DNA of 64,000 nt from an uncultured Bacteroides sp. (lineage in GTDB: Bacteria > Bacteroidota > Bacteroidia > Bacteroidales > Bacteroidaceae): NCBI RefSeq assembly GCF_900547205.1, contig NZ_URFY01000011.1, positions 1 to 64,000 on the forward strand. Direction: 5' to 3'. The notes under the pieces were generated by a model that worked only from the letters and a program-made list of their open reading frames with translations, was not told the origin of the DNA and did not search any database. Both the position numbers and the translations under genes were made by a program. Within the stretch, counting starts at the first letter, position 1. Every line of letters starts with the position of its first letter. Shown piece after piece: positions 42,235-50,607 of this stretch.

Positions 42235-44208
42235 TTATTCGTCTTCTTCATAATCCTCATCTTCCACTTCCGACTGGAACATCAACAAACACTTCACCAC
42301 ATTACTTTCCTTCTTGTATCCAATGCCTAGAACCGCCGCAAGAGTACGTTCTTTAAGTCTATCCAAATAAGGAATCATTGCATGATGAACTTTGAACAAC
42401 AGTTCGCCTTCCGTAAAGCTGAAACCGTTGTCGGAAGTAAAATACAGGTTGATGTCTTCCTCCCCATAAAGACACCCATCCAAAGGAGAAAGCGAGATAT
42501 GCACATACGGATGATTGAACAGCACCCTCTCCGGATTAATCCGTTCATCCGGCAACGAGTCATGCAGCTCTTCCGAATGCTGCACGTCTTGAATAAATTC
42601 CTTCATCGAAAAATATTCCTTGTCTGACAACGTCCAATACGTATCCACAGCTACCGATTCTCCGAAAATCTGCATCCTCTCAATCTGTATTTCAAACGGC
42701 GTTTCCTCTTCATCTTCCTCAACATCCTCCAACACCCTCTTGTCTTTTACAGCCGGCTTAAACAGCTTGCGTTGAATGGCATCGAGCACTCCGTTGAATA
42801 CACCCCAGCAAAACAGAAGATATACCAGAACCAACAGCCCCATGAAAGATATCCATATTAGGTTCTGCATGAAGTATTTCTCATTGTCGACGGCTAACTT
42901 ACGTAAAGACGAGTCATAACGCACTTTGATATGCTTCAATTCGTCCTCCGTATAATCGTCGGCATCGAAACGGGTGTTTCCCTGATTGACCGCTATCCGG
43001 ATGCTGTCATTACCGGTAAAGACAAAATAACGGTGCATCTCATAATAGGTATGATACTGCTTTCTGTGTTCATATTGTTGCGGGATAGACACGAGATCCA
43101 AGACGGCTATTTTCTCTTCTCCCTGCTTCCTGACTATGATGTCGTCCAGATTGCGATAAACGCAGGAGAAAATGGAGTAAAGTGCCCAGCCGCCCAGCAG
43201 GTAAGTGACAATGTAGGGAAAGAGGTAATCAGGGCGTTCCTTATATACATGGGTCACCATCTGCTGGCAGCAGTAATAGACCGTAAGGATGGTCAGTCCC
43301 AATAAAATCCATGAAACGACCGCGCTCTTATTCCCTTGCTCATTCTTTATATAATCCACTCTCTCGATTCTCGTCCACTTTTCTTCCGTACTCATTACTG
43401 AGCTTTTCGAATGGGTATCCGTCTGCCTTGATTCGAGCAAGTGCCTAAGGCTGTCTTGTGACTTCTGTTCGGCTTTCTGCTTCTTTATTTTATTTTGGTA
43501 AGACTCCTGTATAGTGAGAATCTGATTTATCTTTTCCTCATTCCATCCCCTTTTATCATTCTGCCGGAGAAGTCTGCTTTTCCGTAAATCATCGGCATCC
43601 ACTACCATATCCTGCAAAAGAAGCATAATGGTCTTCTGGGTTTCGTCACTCACCTTGATAAAGGCGGAAGAGACTGAGAGAATCATTGTGTTTATTTTAT
43701 CCTCGTCGCTCAGCACTACGCCTTTGTCGAGGAGATACTTCAACATTTCGTAGTTGCTCTGTAGTCCACAGGCGTAGATGGCAGTTATCATCTTGTCTGA
43801 TTTGGCATTGTCGTCTGTGCTCAGGAAGAGGAGGTAGTCTACCATCTTTTTCTGCTTCCCCCGCAGGGCATATTCCAAAGGAGTATTGGCAAAGCATAGG
43901 CCCGGCTTCCGATTGAGTTGGTTGATATCCGCACCTGCTTCGATGAGGAATTTCACGGTTTTTATGTCGCCTTTGTAAGCCGCAAGCATCAGCAATGAGT
44001 GGCCTTTCTCGTCGACGGCATTGACGGAGATTCCTTCTTCCAGCATCTGCCGGATGGAAGAGATATCCCCCGCCCGCAGTTCGGTATACTTCTTCGGAAG
44101 CACCGACGAGGGCTGCTGCTTAGCGCAGATGAAGACGGGGAATAAGAATAGGATGCAGACGAATCCTATAAGGAATTTCGTTCGGTCAATGTCTTTTCGT
44201 GTTTTCAT
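42235..44208 (-). CDS. ankyrin-repeat three-helix membrane protein, paralogue of 37059-38969
   Basis: The 657-residue protein has a signal peptide (FLIGFVCILFLFPVFICA) and an ankyrin domain at about residues 45-200 with clear repeats (DEKGHSLLMLAAYKGDIKTV, then FLIEAGADINQL; YEMLKYLLDKGVVLSD). A coiled coil lies at about 215-258, membrane helices near 296-314, 329-350 and 450-470, and then comes an acidic C-terminal domain ending EDEDYEEDE. Blocks downstream of the ankyrins match the 37059-38969 protein, so the pair share a core with different N-terminal domains. Predicted topology puts the ankyrins in the periplasm, which is uncommon. No known family function is recognised. mutS starts 24 bases away upstream in the same orientation. 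Confidence 0.82.
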   Translation of the reverse strand: MKTRKDIDRTKFLIGFVCILFLFPVFICAKQQPSSVLPKKYTELRAGDISSIRQMLEEGISVNAVDEKGHSLLMLAAYKGDIKTVKFLIEAGADINQLNRKPGLCFANTPLEYALRGKQKKMVDYLLFLSTDDNAKSDKMITAIYACGLQSNYEMLKYLLDKGVVLSDEDKINTMILSVSSAFIKVSDETQKTIMLLLQDMVVDADDLRKSRLLRQNDKRGWNEEKINQILTIQESYQNKIKKQKAEQKSQDSLRHLLESRQTDTHSKSSVMSTEEKWTRIERVDYIKNEQGNKSAVVSWILLGLTILTVYYCCQQMVTHVYKERPDYLFPYIVTYLLGGWALYSIFSCVYRNLDDIIVRKQGEEKIAVLDLVSIPQQYEHRKQYHTYYEMHRYFVFTGNDSIRIAVNQGNTRFDADDYTEDELKHIKVRYDSSLRKLAVDNEKYFMQNLIWISFMGLLVLVYLLFCWGVFNGVLDAIQRKLFKPAVKDKRVLEDVEEDEEETPFEIQIERMQIFGESVAVDTYWTLSDKEYFSMKEFIQDVQHSEELHDSLPDERINPERVLFNHPYVHISLSPLDGCLYGEEDINLYFTSDNGFSFTEGELLFKVHHAMIPYLDRLKERTLAAVLGIGYKKESNVVKCLLMFQSEVEDEDYEEDE

Positions 44209-44232
44209 ATGTGGATGGGGTATCTCTTCTTT

Positions 44233-46875
44233 TTATTTCCCCCTGACTATCTTCTTTATATCACTCAACTTATTCAGCGCCTCGATAGGCGTGAGGTTAT
44301 TCACATCCAGATTCAGTATCTCATCACGAATCTGGCAAAGTATCGGGTCATCAAGCTGGAAGAAGCTAAGCTGCATACCGCCCCGGTTTTCGCTGACCTC
44401 CGCCAATGGTTTGCCGGAAATACCTTGTTTGCGATTATCCGATTCAAGCTGTTTCAATATCTCATTCGCCCGCTTCACGATGCTCTTCGGCATACCTGCC
44501 ATCTTAGCCACATGGATACCGAAGGAGTGTTCGCTACCACCTCGTTCAAGCTTGCGGAGGAAGATAACTTTGTTATCCACCTCTTTCACCGATACATTAT
44601 AGTTCTTGATGCGCTTGAAGGATTTCTCCATCTCGTTCAGTTCATGATAGTGGGTGGCGAAGAGGGTGCGTGCTTTCGCTTTAGGATGTTCATGGATATA
44701 CTCCACAATCGCCCAAGCGATGGAAATACCGTCATAAGTAGACGTACCACGTCCCAGTTCATCGAATAATACCAGACTTCGGGAAGAGACATTATTCAGG
44801 ATATCCGCCGCTTCGTTCATCTCTACCATAAACGTAGATTCACCTACGGAGATATTATCGCTGGCTCCCACACGGGTGAATATCTTGTCCACCAAGCCGA
44901 TATGTGCGCTCTCGGCAGGAACAAACGAACCTATCTGTGCCAATAGCGTAATCAATGCCGTCTGACGCAAGAGGGCAGACTTACCCGCCATATTGGGACC
45001 GGTAATAATGATAATCTGCTGCGTAGTGCTATCCAGCATCACATCGTTGGTAATATACTTCTCGCCGATAGGAAGCTGCTTCTCAATCACCGGATGCCGT
45101 CCCTGACGGATATCAAGCACATCGTTATCTTCAATCACGGGACGGATATAATGATTCTCCCGAGCTACATTAGCGAAAGACAGCAGACAATCCAGCCTTG
45201 CAATCTGATTCGCATTGATCTGTATCTGCGGAATAAACTCCGTCAACGCCTGCACCAAGTCCGTATAAAGCTGCGTCTCCAACACGAGAATCTTATCTTC
45301 TGCTCCGAGAATCTTTTCTTCGTACTCCTTCAACTCCTGCGTGATATATCTCTCCGCATTGACAAGCGTCTGCTTGCGAATCCATTCCTGGGGCACTTTA
45401 TCCTTGTGCACATTCCTCACTTCGATGTAATAACCGAACACATTATTGTAAGCCACCTTCAAGCTCGGTATATCGGTCAGCTCACTCTCACGCTGCTGTA
45501 TCTTCAAGAGATAATCCTTACCAGAATACGAAATCTGGCGCAACTCGTCAAGCTCCGCACTTACGCCGTCTTGAATCACACCGCCTTTATTAATCAGCAG
45601 CGGAGGATCATTCTTTATTTCTTTAGCAATCCGGTCGCGAATGGATATACAAAGGTTCAACTGTTCCCCTATCCGGTTCAGACTGGCATTATCGGCTTCG
45701 AGACAAGCCAACTTGATAGGTTCGATAGCCTGCAAGGCAACCTTCAACTGCACTACCTCCCGTGGAGATACGCGGCCAACGGCTACTTTTGAGATGATAC
45801 GTTCCAAGTCGCCTATCAGGTGCAACTGTTCTTCAATCAGGTCCTTGAAGTCCGGCTGGCGGAAGAAGTATTCCACCACATTGAGCCGTTCGTCGATGGG
45901 CTTCTTATCTTTGAGCGGGAAGACCATCCAGCGTTTCAGCAGGCGGGCTCCCATGGGGCTGATAGTGCGGTCGATAACGTTGAGCAGGCTGCTTCCGCCA
46001 TCGTTCATGCTGCCTATCAGCTCAAGGCTGCGGACGGTGAACTTATCCAGACGCACATACTTGTCCTCTTCTATACGCGCCAAGGAGGTGATGTGCCCAA
46101 TCTGCGTGTGCTGCGTCATCGTCAGGTATTGGAGGATGGCTCCTGAGGCGATGATGCCATTCTTAAGATGTTCTACTCCGAATCCTTTGAGGTTCTTTGT
46201 TTCAAAGTGTTTCAGCAGTTTCTCGCGGGCGGTGGTTTCGGTAAACACCCAGTCGTCCAGTTCGAAGGTGAAGAACTTGCTGCCGAAGTTGCCTTCAAAC
46301 ATCAGGCGCTTGCCGCGTTCGAAGAGAATCTCCTTCGGTCCGAAGTTGTTCAGCAGTTTGTCCACATAGTCGAAAGGCCCTTCGGCAGTGAGGAACTCAC
46401 CGGTGGATATATCGAGAAACGCCACTCCGCAGGATACCTTTCCGAAGTGGACGGCAGCCAGGAAGTTGTTTTCTTTATAATTGAGGATGTTATCGTTGAT
46501 AGAGACGCCGGGGGTGACCAGTTCGGTGATGCCACGCTTCACGAGCTTCTTGGTCATCTTCGGGTCTTCGAGCTGGTCGCAGATGGCTACGCGCTTGCCG
46601 GCACGCACCAATTTGGGCAGATATGTATCGAGCGCATGGTGTGGGAAACCAGCCATTTCGATGGTCTTTCCTTTGCCGTTGGCACGTTTTGTCAGTGTTA
46701 TTCCCAAGATCTCGGCTGCTACGATGGCATCCGTAGAATATGTCTCGTAAAAGTCACCACAACGAAACAGCATTACTGCATCCGGATGTTTTGCTTTCAA
46801 GTCCAGAAACTGTTTCATCATCGGGGTAAGGACTATCTCTTCGTCGTTCACTGTCGTCTCCTTTTCTCTTTTCAT
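44233..46875 (-). CDS. mutS: DNA mismatch repair protein MutS
   Basis: The 880-residue protein has the mismatch-reading FYE motif in GDFYETY (residues 40-46). Connector, lever and clamp domains follow, and a C-terminal ATPase has Walker A GPNMAGKSALLRQ and Walker B/signature LFDELGRGTSTYDG. MutS binds base mismatches and small loops and recruits MutL. Length and motif order are those of MutS1, not MutS2. It begins an apparent two-gene unit with the ankyrin membrane protein 24 bases downstream. Confidence 0.98.
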   Translation of the reverse strand: MKREKETTVNDEEIVLTPMMKQFLDLKAKHPDAVMLFRCGDFYETYSTDAIVAAEILGITLTKRANGKGKTIEMAGFPHHALDTYLPKLVRAGKRVAICDQLEDPKMTKKLVKRGITELVTPGVSINDNILNYKENNFLAAVHFGKVSCGVAFLDISTGEFLTAEGPFDYVDKLLNNFGPKEILFERGKRLMFEGNFGSKFFTFELDDWVFTETTAREKLLKHFETKNLKGFGVEHLKNGIIASGAILQYLTMTQHTQIGHITSLARIEEDKYVRLDKFTVRSLELIGSMNDGGSSLLNVIDRTISPMGARLLKRWMVFPLKDKKPIDERLNVVEYFFRQPDFKDLIEEQLHLIGDLERIISKVAVGRVSPREVVQLKVALQAIEPIKLACLEADNASLNRIGEQLNLCISIRDRIAKEIKNDPPLLINKGGVIQDGVSAELDELRQISYSGKDYLLKIQQRESELTDIPSLKVAYNNVFGYYIEVRNVHKDKVPQEWIRKQTLVNAERYITQELKEYEEKILGAEDKILVLETQLYTDLVQALTEFIPQIQINANQIARLDCLLSFANVARENHYIRPVIEDNDVLDIRQGRHPVIEKQLPIGEKYITNDVMLDSTTQQIIIITGPNMAGKSALLRQTALITLLAQIGSFVPAESAHIGLVDKIFTRVGASDNISVGESTFMVEMNEAADILNNVSSRSLVLFDELGRGTSTYDGISIAWAIVEYIHEHPKAKARTLFATHYHELNEMEKSFKRIKNYNVSVKEVDNKVIFLRKLERGGSEHSFGIHVAKMAGMPKSIVKRANEILKQLESDNRKQGISGKPLAEVSENRGGMQLSFFQLDDPILCQIRDEILNLDVNNLTPIEALNKLSDIKKIVRGK

Positions 46876-47057
46876 TTAATAAATAATGACTATGTGGGGA
46901 CAAAGATAGCTGTTTTCCGGCAGAGAATCAACGGAAAGTCCCGTTTCAATTATCACAATAAGTGTTGCATTCGTTTAAAAAAGGAGGGGCTATTTCTTAA
47001 CAAGTAGCGGAATAATATTAAAACGTGTTATAAAACATGCTATTTTGCTTGGATAAT

Positions 47058-47087
47058 TTGCTATTATCGCTGGAGTCCGTATCTTTG
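47058..47087 (+). promoter_or_regulatory. promoter of small RNA candidate
   Basis: TTG at 47058-47060, a 19-base gap and TATCTTTG at 47080-47087 match the Bacteroides consensus perfectly. Confidence 0.75.
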
Positions 47088-47093
47088 CACTGT

Positions 47094-47155
47094 GTTTTTC
47101 ATAGTATTAGATTTAAGGTTAACAAAGGTTGGAGCAAGGCGTTGCTCCTTTTTTT
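47094..47155 (+). ncRNA. about 60-nt promoter-to-terminator RNA, related to 22062-22139
   Basis: After the promoter, the sequence runs through TTTTTCATAGTATTAG and TTTAAGGTTAACAAAGG and ends in a perfect hairpin GGAGCAA, loop GGCG, TTGCTCC, with seven T at 47149-47155. No coding frame fits. The order of blocks is shared with 22062-22139. The promoter, size and strong terminator make an independent small transcript likely; its role is unknown. Confidence 0.65.
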
Positions 47156-47258
47156 ATGCCCATACGTTTCATACTAAACCTGCATCTTATCCATCCCTAT
47201 CACTACCCGATAAAGTAGCTTTCCGCACCTGAGAGTTCATTCATGAAGTGTTAATTTC

Positions 47259-47411
47259 AGTTCCTCACCGGGGAACTATAGTTTCATCGGCGTGAAACTA
47301 TAGTTTCAGTGCGGTGAAACTGTAGTTCCAGAGCCTTTGGAACTAGAGTTTCAAGCCTTTGGAACTGTAGTTTCAAGCAGTTGGAACTAGAGTTTCAAGC
47401 AATGAAACTAA
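47259..47411. repeat. palindrome array, 22-bp period, seven or more units (GAAACTnnAGTTTC core)
   Basis: ACT positions at 47275, 47297, 47319, 47342, 47364, 47386 and 47407 give steps of 22, 22, 23, 22, 22 and 21. The clearest unit is the perfect palindrome GAAACTATAGTTTC; later units drift to GGAACTAGAGTTTCA. Spacers are about 8 bases and partly repeated (AGCCTTT, AGCAGTT). It is the longest of the arrays and shares its core with the one at 27268. It lies between the small RNA terminator and the Rpn promoter; the rest of 46876-47546 has no gene. Confidence 0.9.
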
Positions 47412-47483
47412 AATCAGGTGTACAGCATTGACTTCAAAGCTATACTTCCCGGCAATCTATTTCAGCAATTTACAGAATTATCA

Positions 47484-47514
47484 TTGCGATAATTAAATAA
47501 AACGACTACCTTTG
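47484..47514 (+). promoter_or_regulatory. promoter of the second Rpn-family gene
   Basis: TTG at 47484-47486, a 20-base gap and TACCTTTG at 47507-47514 match the consensus, 32 bases before the start codon. Confidence 0.7.
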
Positions 47515-47546
47515 TCTCTGTAGTATAACAACTTAATTGTACGCTT

Positions 47547-48431
47547 ATGCCCGCCAGTGAACTAAAAGAACGATATATAGACCCCCGAACGGATTTCGGG
47601 TTTAAATATCTTTTCGGAACGCCTATGAACAAAGACTTGTTGATAGGCTTCTTGAACGCACTCTTTCACGGCACACATACCATCACGGACTTGACGTATC
47701 TCAACGGCGAGCAACTGGGTATACGCAAAGAAGACCGCCGCGCCATCTTCGATGTGTATTGCGAAACAGAAAGCGGTGAGAAGTTCATTGTCGAGATGCA
47801 AAACGTCTTCCAACAGTTTTTTAAAGACCGCAGCGTCTACTACTCCACCTTCCCCATTCGAGAACAAGCGAAACGTGGTGACTGGGATTATCGGCTGGAA
47901 GCTGTCTACACAGTGGGTATACTCAATTTCGTATTCGACGAAGATAAGAATAGTAAAGACTACTTTCACCATGAGGTGAAGTTGATGGACGTGAATACGA
48001 ATAAAGTATTCTACGACAAACTCACGTTTATATATCTTGAGCTCCCCAAGTTTACCAAGACGGAACAGGAACTGGAAACGTTGTTCGAGAAATGGGTATT
48101 TGTGCTAAAGAACCTTTCCCGACTGATGGAACGCCCAGTGGCTTTGCAGGAACGCGTCTTTAACCGATTGTTTGAAGCTGCATCGATAGCGCGCTTCACG
48201 CCAAAACAGCTTCGCGAATATGAAGATAGCGTAAAGGCATATCGTGATATAGTGAATGCAGTGAATACAGCTCGGAAAGAAGGACTGGAAGAAGGAATTG
48301 AGAAAGGACTGAAAGAAGGAGAACGTAAAAAACAAATTGAAATAGCCCAAACACTGAAAGGGATGGGATTGAATACCGAAGCCATCTGCAAGGCAACAGG
48401 ACTGGATTCAGAAGAAATCAGGAAACTATAA
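47547..48431 (+). CDS. Rpn-family PD-(D/E)XK nuclease (transposase-like)
   Basis: The 294-residue protein starts with RYIDPRTDFGFKYLFG, typical of this family. The nuclease core has RRAIFDVYCE (catalytic aspartate) and KFIVEMQN (the E-x-Q motif), then DRSVYYSTF and a YTVGILNFVF strand. The tail is a charged EEGIEKGLKEG repeat ending in a helical module (MGLNTEAICKATGLD) like that of the 9446-10342 protein. Related enzymes are DNA endonucleases that promote recombination. No inverted terminal repeats are visible, so it looks resident. It differs clearly in sequence from the other copy, so they are old paralogues. Confidence 0.9.
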   Translation: MPASELKERYIDPRTDFGFKYLFGTPMNKDLLIGFLNALFHGTHTITDLTYLNGEQLGIRKEDRRAIFDVYCETESGEKFIVEMQNVFQQFFKDRSVYYSTFPIREQAKRGDWDYRLEAVYTVGILNFVFDEDKNSKDYFHHEVKLMDVNTNKVFYDKLTFIYLELPKFTKTEQELETLFEKWVFVLKNLSRLMERPVALQERVFNRLFEAASIARFTPKQLREYEDSVKAYRDIVNAVNTARKEGLEEGIEKGLKEGERKKQIEIAQTLKGMGLNTEAICKATGLDSEEIRKL

Positions 48432-48490
48432 AAAAACTATCACCATCCTTGCAACCAATAAAATAGTTTCGGTAGGATGATGATAGGTTT
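48430..48490 (-). terminator. terminator between Rpn gene and phosphoesterase operon
   Basis: CTATCACCATCCT (48437-48449) pairs with AGGATGATGATAG (48474-48486) with one mismatch. On the minus strand the stem is followed by a T-run (the A-run at 48431-48436), ending the PUL transcript. It overlaps the nuclease stop codon and could also slow plus-strand transcription. Confidence 0.75.
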
Positions 48491-48520
48491 TCAATTAATA
48501 AGAAGTGAGTGGGGGTAACA

Positions 48521-49510
48521 TCACTTCTTAATGAAATCCGCAGGACAAGTAACCGACTGAGTCACTCCATCCTTCAAGCGAATCCACGTCTTAAAGCTAT
48601 CGGCGGCATTCTCGTCCAGTTCAATCACACGGGCGCCGTTAGCCAAATGATTATACACCGTATTTCCTCCCGTATAGCGGCCATAAGCCAACAAGATACC
48701 TTTCCAGAACACAGCATAATCATCATCATGGTCGTGTCCCACGAATACTCCCTTCACGTCTCCCATCTCCTTCATAGCGGTGAAGAAACCGGAATTGAGT
48801 TGCGGAGCACACGCTTTCTCCTTGCGAACACCATACAAGATAGCTTCTTCGGAAGAAGCAGCCTGATTGTACTCCGGCAAAGCGATATGGAAGAAAGCAT
48901 ACGACGGCACGGGAACGCCACCATTATTGTCGGCAAACTTCTTACTATTGTCTTTGTACCACTGTATCTGGTCCATCTTAATGTAATCGTATCCGCCAAT
49001 GCCCTTAATTTGAGAGTAAGAGTGTGAATCGAGGCAATAAAGAACCACCGCATCCTTTGCACCGTCTGACGAACGGACGGGAAGAATGAAATTAGTTACT
49101 CCCGCAATGCCCGGAGTAGTCTCCGTCAGATTGCAAGGGATGGTCTTAATTATCTTCAACAGCTCTTCGCGAGTCAATCCCTGCTCATTATCATGATTGC
49201 CGAACATCACGGCAAACGGCAGATTCCTCTTCGACACCTGATTCAAGACAGTGCGCATACTCTCTTCCGCCGGCTTACCGTAAATCACATCTCCGGTGAA
49301 AAGCACCAAATCAGGCTTTTCTTCATCGAGCACCTGATTGATGCGCTCGATAGAGATAGCCGAACGCTCGTCATTATAGATATAATGAACATCGGTGAAC
49401 TGAACTATCTTGAACTTACCGTCTTTGTTGAACTTAAGATTTGATGTTTGTGCTGCGACAAACTGCAAGCCCATGCACAACAGGGCCAATAATATATATA
49501 AACGTTTCAT
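48521..49510 (-). CDS. secreted calcineurin-like metallophosphoesterase
   Basis: The 329-residue protein has a signal peptide (MKRLYILLALLCMGLQFVAA) and all metallophosphoesterase motifs: FTDVH (DxH) near residue 38, LFTGDVIYG (GD) near residue 70, FGNHDNE (GNHD) near residue 98, a histidine in FFHIALPE, and GHDHDDD near residue 255. It hydrolyses phosphomono- or diesters using two metal ions, probably in the periplasm or at the surface. The start at 49510 was chosen because it gives the signal peptide; the longer frame overlaps the upstream gene. It is the last gene of the sigma-linked SusCD operon. Confidence 0.92.
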   Translation of the reverse strand: MKRLYILLALLCMGLQFVAAQTSNLKFNKDGKFKIVQFTDVHYIYNDERSAISIERINQVLDEEKPDLVLFTGDVIYGKPAEESMRTVLNQVSKRNLPFAVMFGNHDNEQGLTREELLKIIKTIPCNLTETTPGIAGVTNFILPVRSSDGAKDAVVLYCLDSHSYSQIKGIGGYDYIKMDQIQWYKDNSKKFADNNGGVPVPSYAFFHIALPEYNQAASSEEAILYGVRKEKACAPQLNSGFFTAMKEMGDVKGVFVGHDHDDDYAVFWKGILLAYGRYTGGNTVYNHLANGARVIELDENAADSFKTWIRLKDGVTQSVTCPADFIKK

Positions 49511-49535
49511 GCTTGGTATTATGTAAATTAGTAAT

Positions 49536-50603
49536 TTATTCAATCTTGATATTAAACTGGTCATACGATGCGGTTCTCCACGCCTTATCCGATGTATGGG
49601 GCGAGAGGGCAAACAGTGGAGAGAACGTTCTTATGGAAATGGTCTTGCCGTCGGGCAAGAACTCCATAATACGTATCCAGCAGTCACCTCCGTTTCCATG
49701 CCACTGCCCGTCGGCTGTCTGTGCGTTGAACATCATTTGCGGAATCACTTTACCGGCAGCATTCTTATCGGTACGGAAACTCACATTGTTTTCATAATCG
49801 CTTATGATGCACTCATGTCCGCAGACCACCAAGCAGATGTTCTTGGAAGGATAAACCAACTTTTGCCAGATGGCTTCGCCATAGTTGGCAGGAGATACTT
49901 TATAGTCTTCCTTTACGTAGCGTTCGCCTTTGTAATCCAGAAAAGAGTGCGTAAGCAATATCACTTTATGGTCTTTATACTTCGAGCTCTCGGTCACCTT
50001 GCGGGCCCACTCGATGGCTTCGTCGCGCGGAGCGAACTCCAACGAAACAACTAGTATCTTTCCCCATGTATCAGTCACAAACTCGTAGGCCGCATTCTCC
50101 AGCGTAGGCACTCCATGAGAGTCGCGCCCCACGGCTACCAGCGTCTTCCGCCAACAGCTATTCCGTTCCGACGGGAAATACTCGGGGAAGTGGCACAGCC
50201 TATTTTCAGACTTCTCGTATCCGTAATCATGATTACCGGTGCAAATCACATAAGGCAACTTGCCATCCAGACGCTCAAATGCACGCGAAGCCGCTTTCCA
50301 CTGCTCTTCACTGGTCTGATTGCCATTCTTGCCATCCGGAATGCGAATCTCGTTCTGCTCTACCAAGTCGCCCGTGCACAGTACACCTTTTATATTCAAC
50401 TGCTCCATGTTGTTCACCACCCAGGCAGTCTGCAACTCAAACAACGGCTGATTGGCATCAAACTTTATGTAGCTCTGCGGATCGGGCAACAGAATCATTG
50501 AAAAAGACTCCTTATTGCTCAACTCAGCCCGCACGGGGTAAACTTGTGCACAGGTCATAGCGACCTGTGCAGCAAGAAATACACTTAATAAGATTCTTCT
50601 CAT
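49536..50603 (-). CDS. secreted metallophosphoesterase with DPQ variant motif
   Basis: The 355-residue protein has a signal peptide (MRRILLSVFLAAQVAMTCA) and the calcineurin-like fold. The first motif reads LLPDPQSY (near residue 41), with glutamine where most families have histidine. The others are normal: CTGDLVEQ, CTGNHDYG near residue 124, LTHSFLD and VCGHECII. A D-x-Q first motif is seen in some secreted bacterial branches. It starts 4 bases after susD stops and is followed by the other phosphoesterase after 25 bases. It probably acts on phosphate-bearing glycans or released products of the PUL. Confidence 0.9.
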   Translation of the reverse strand: MRRILLSVFLAAQVAMTCAQVYPVRAELSNKESFSMILLPDPQSYIKFDANQPLFELQTAWVVNNMEQLNIKGVLCTGDLVEQNEIRIPDGKNGNQTSEEQWKAASRAFERLDGKLPYVICTGNHDYGYEKSENRLCHFPEYFPSERNSCWRKTLVAVGRDSHGVPTLENAAYEFVTDTWGKILVVSLEFAPRDEAIEWARKVTESSKYKDHKVILLTHSFLDYKGERYVKEDYKVSPANYGEAIWQKLVYPSKNICLVVCGHECIISDYENNVSFRTDKNAAGKVIPQMMFNAQTADGQWHGNGGDCWIRIMEFLPDGKTISIRTFSPLFALSPHTSDKAWRTASYDQFNIKIE

Positions 50604-50607
50604 ACCA

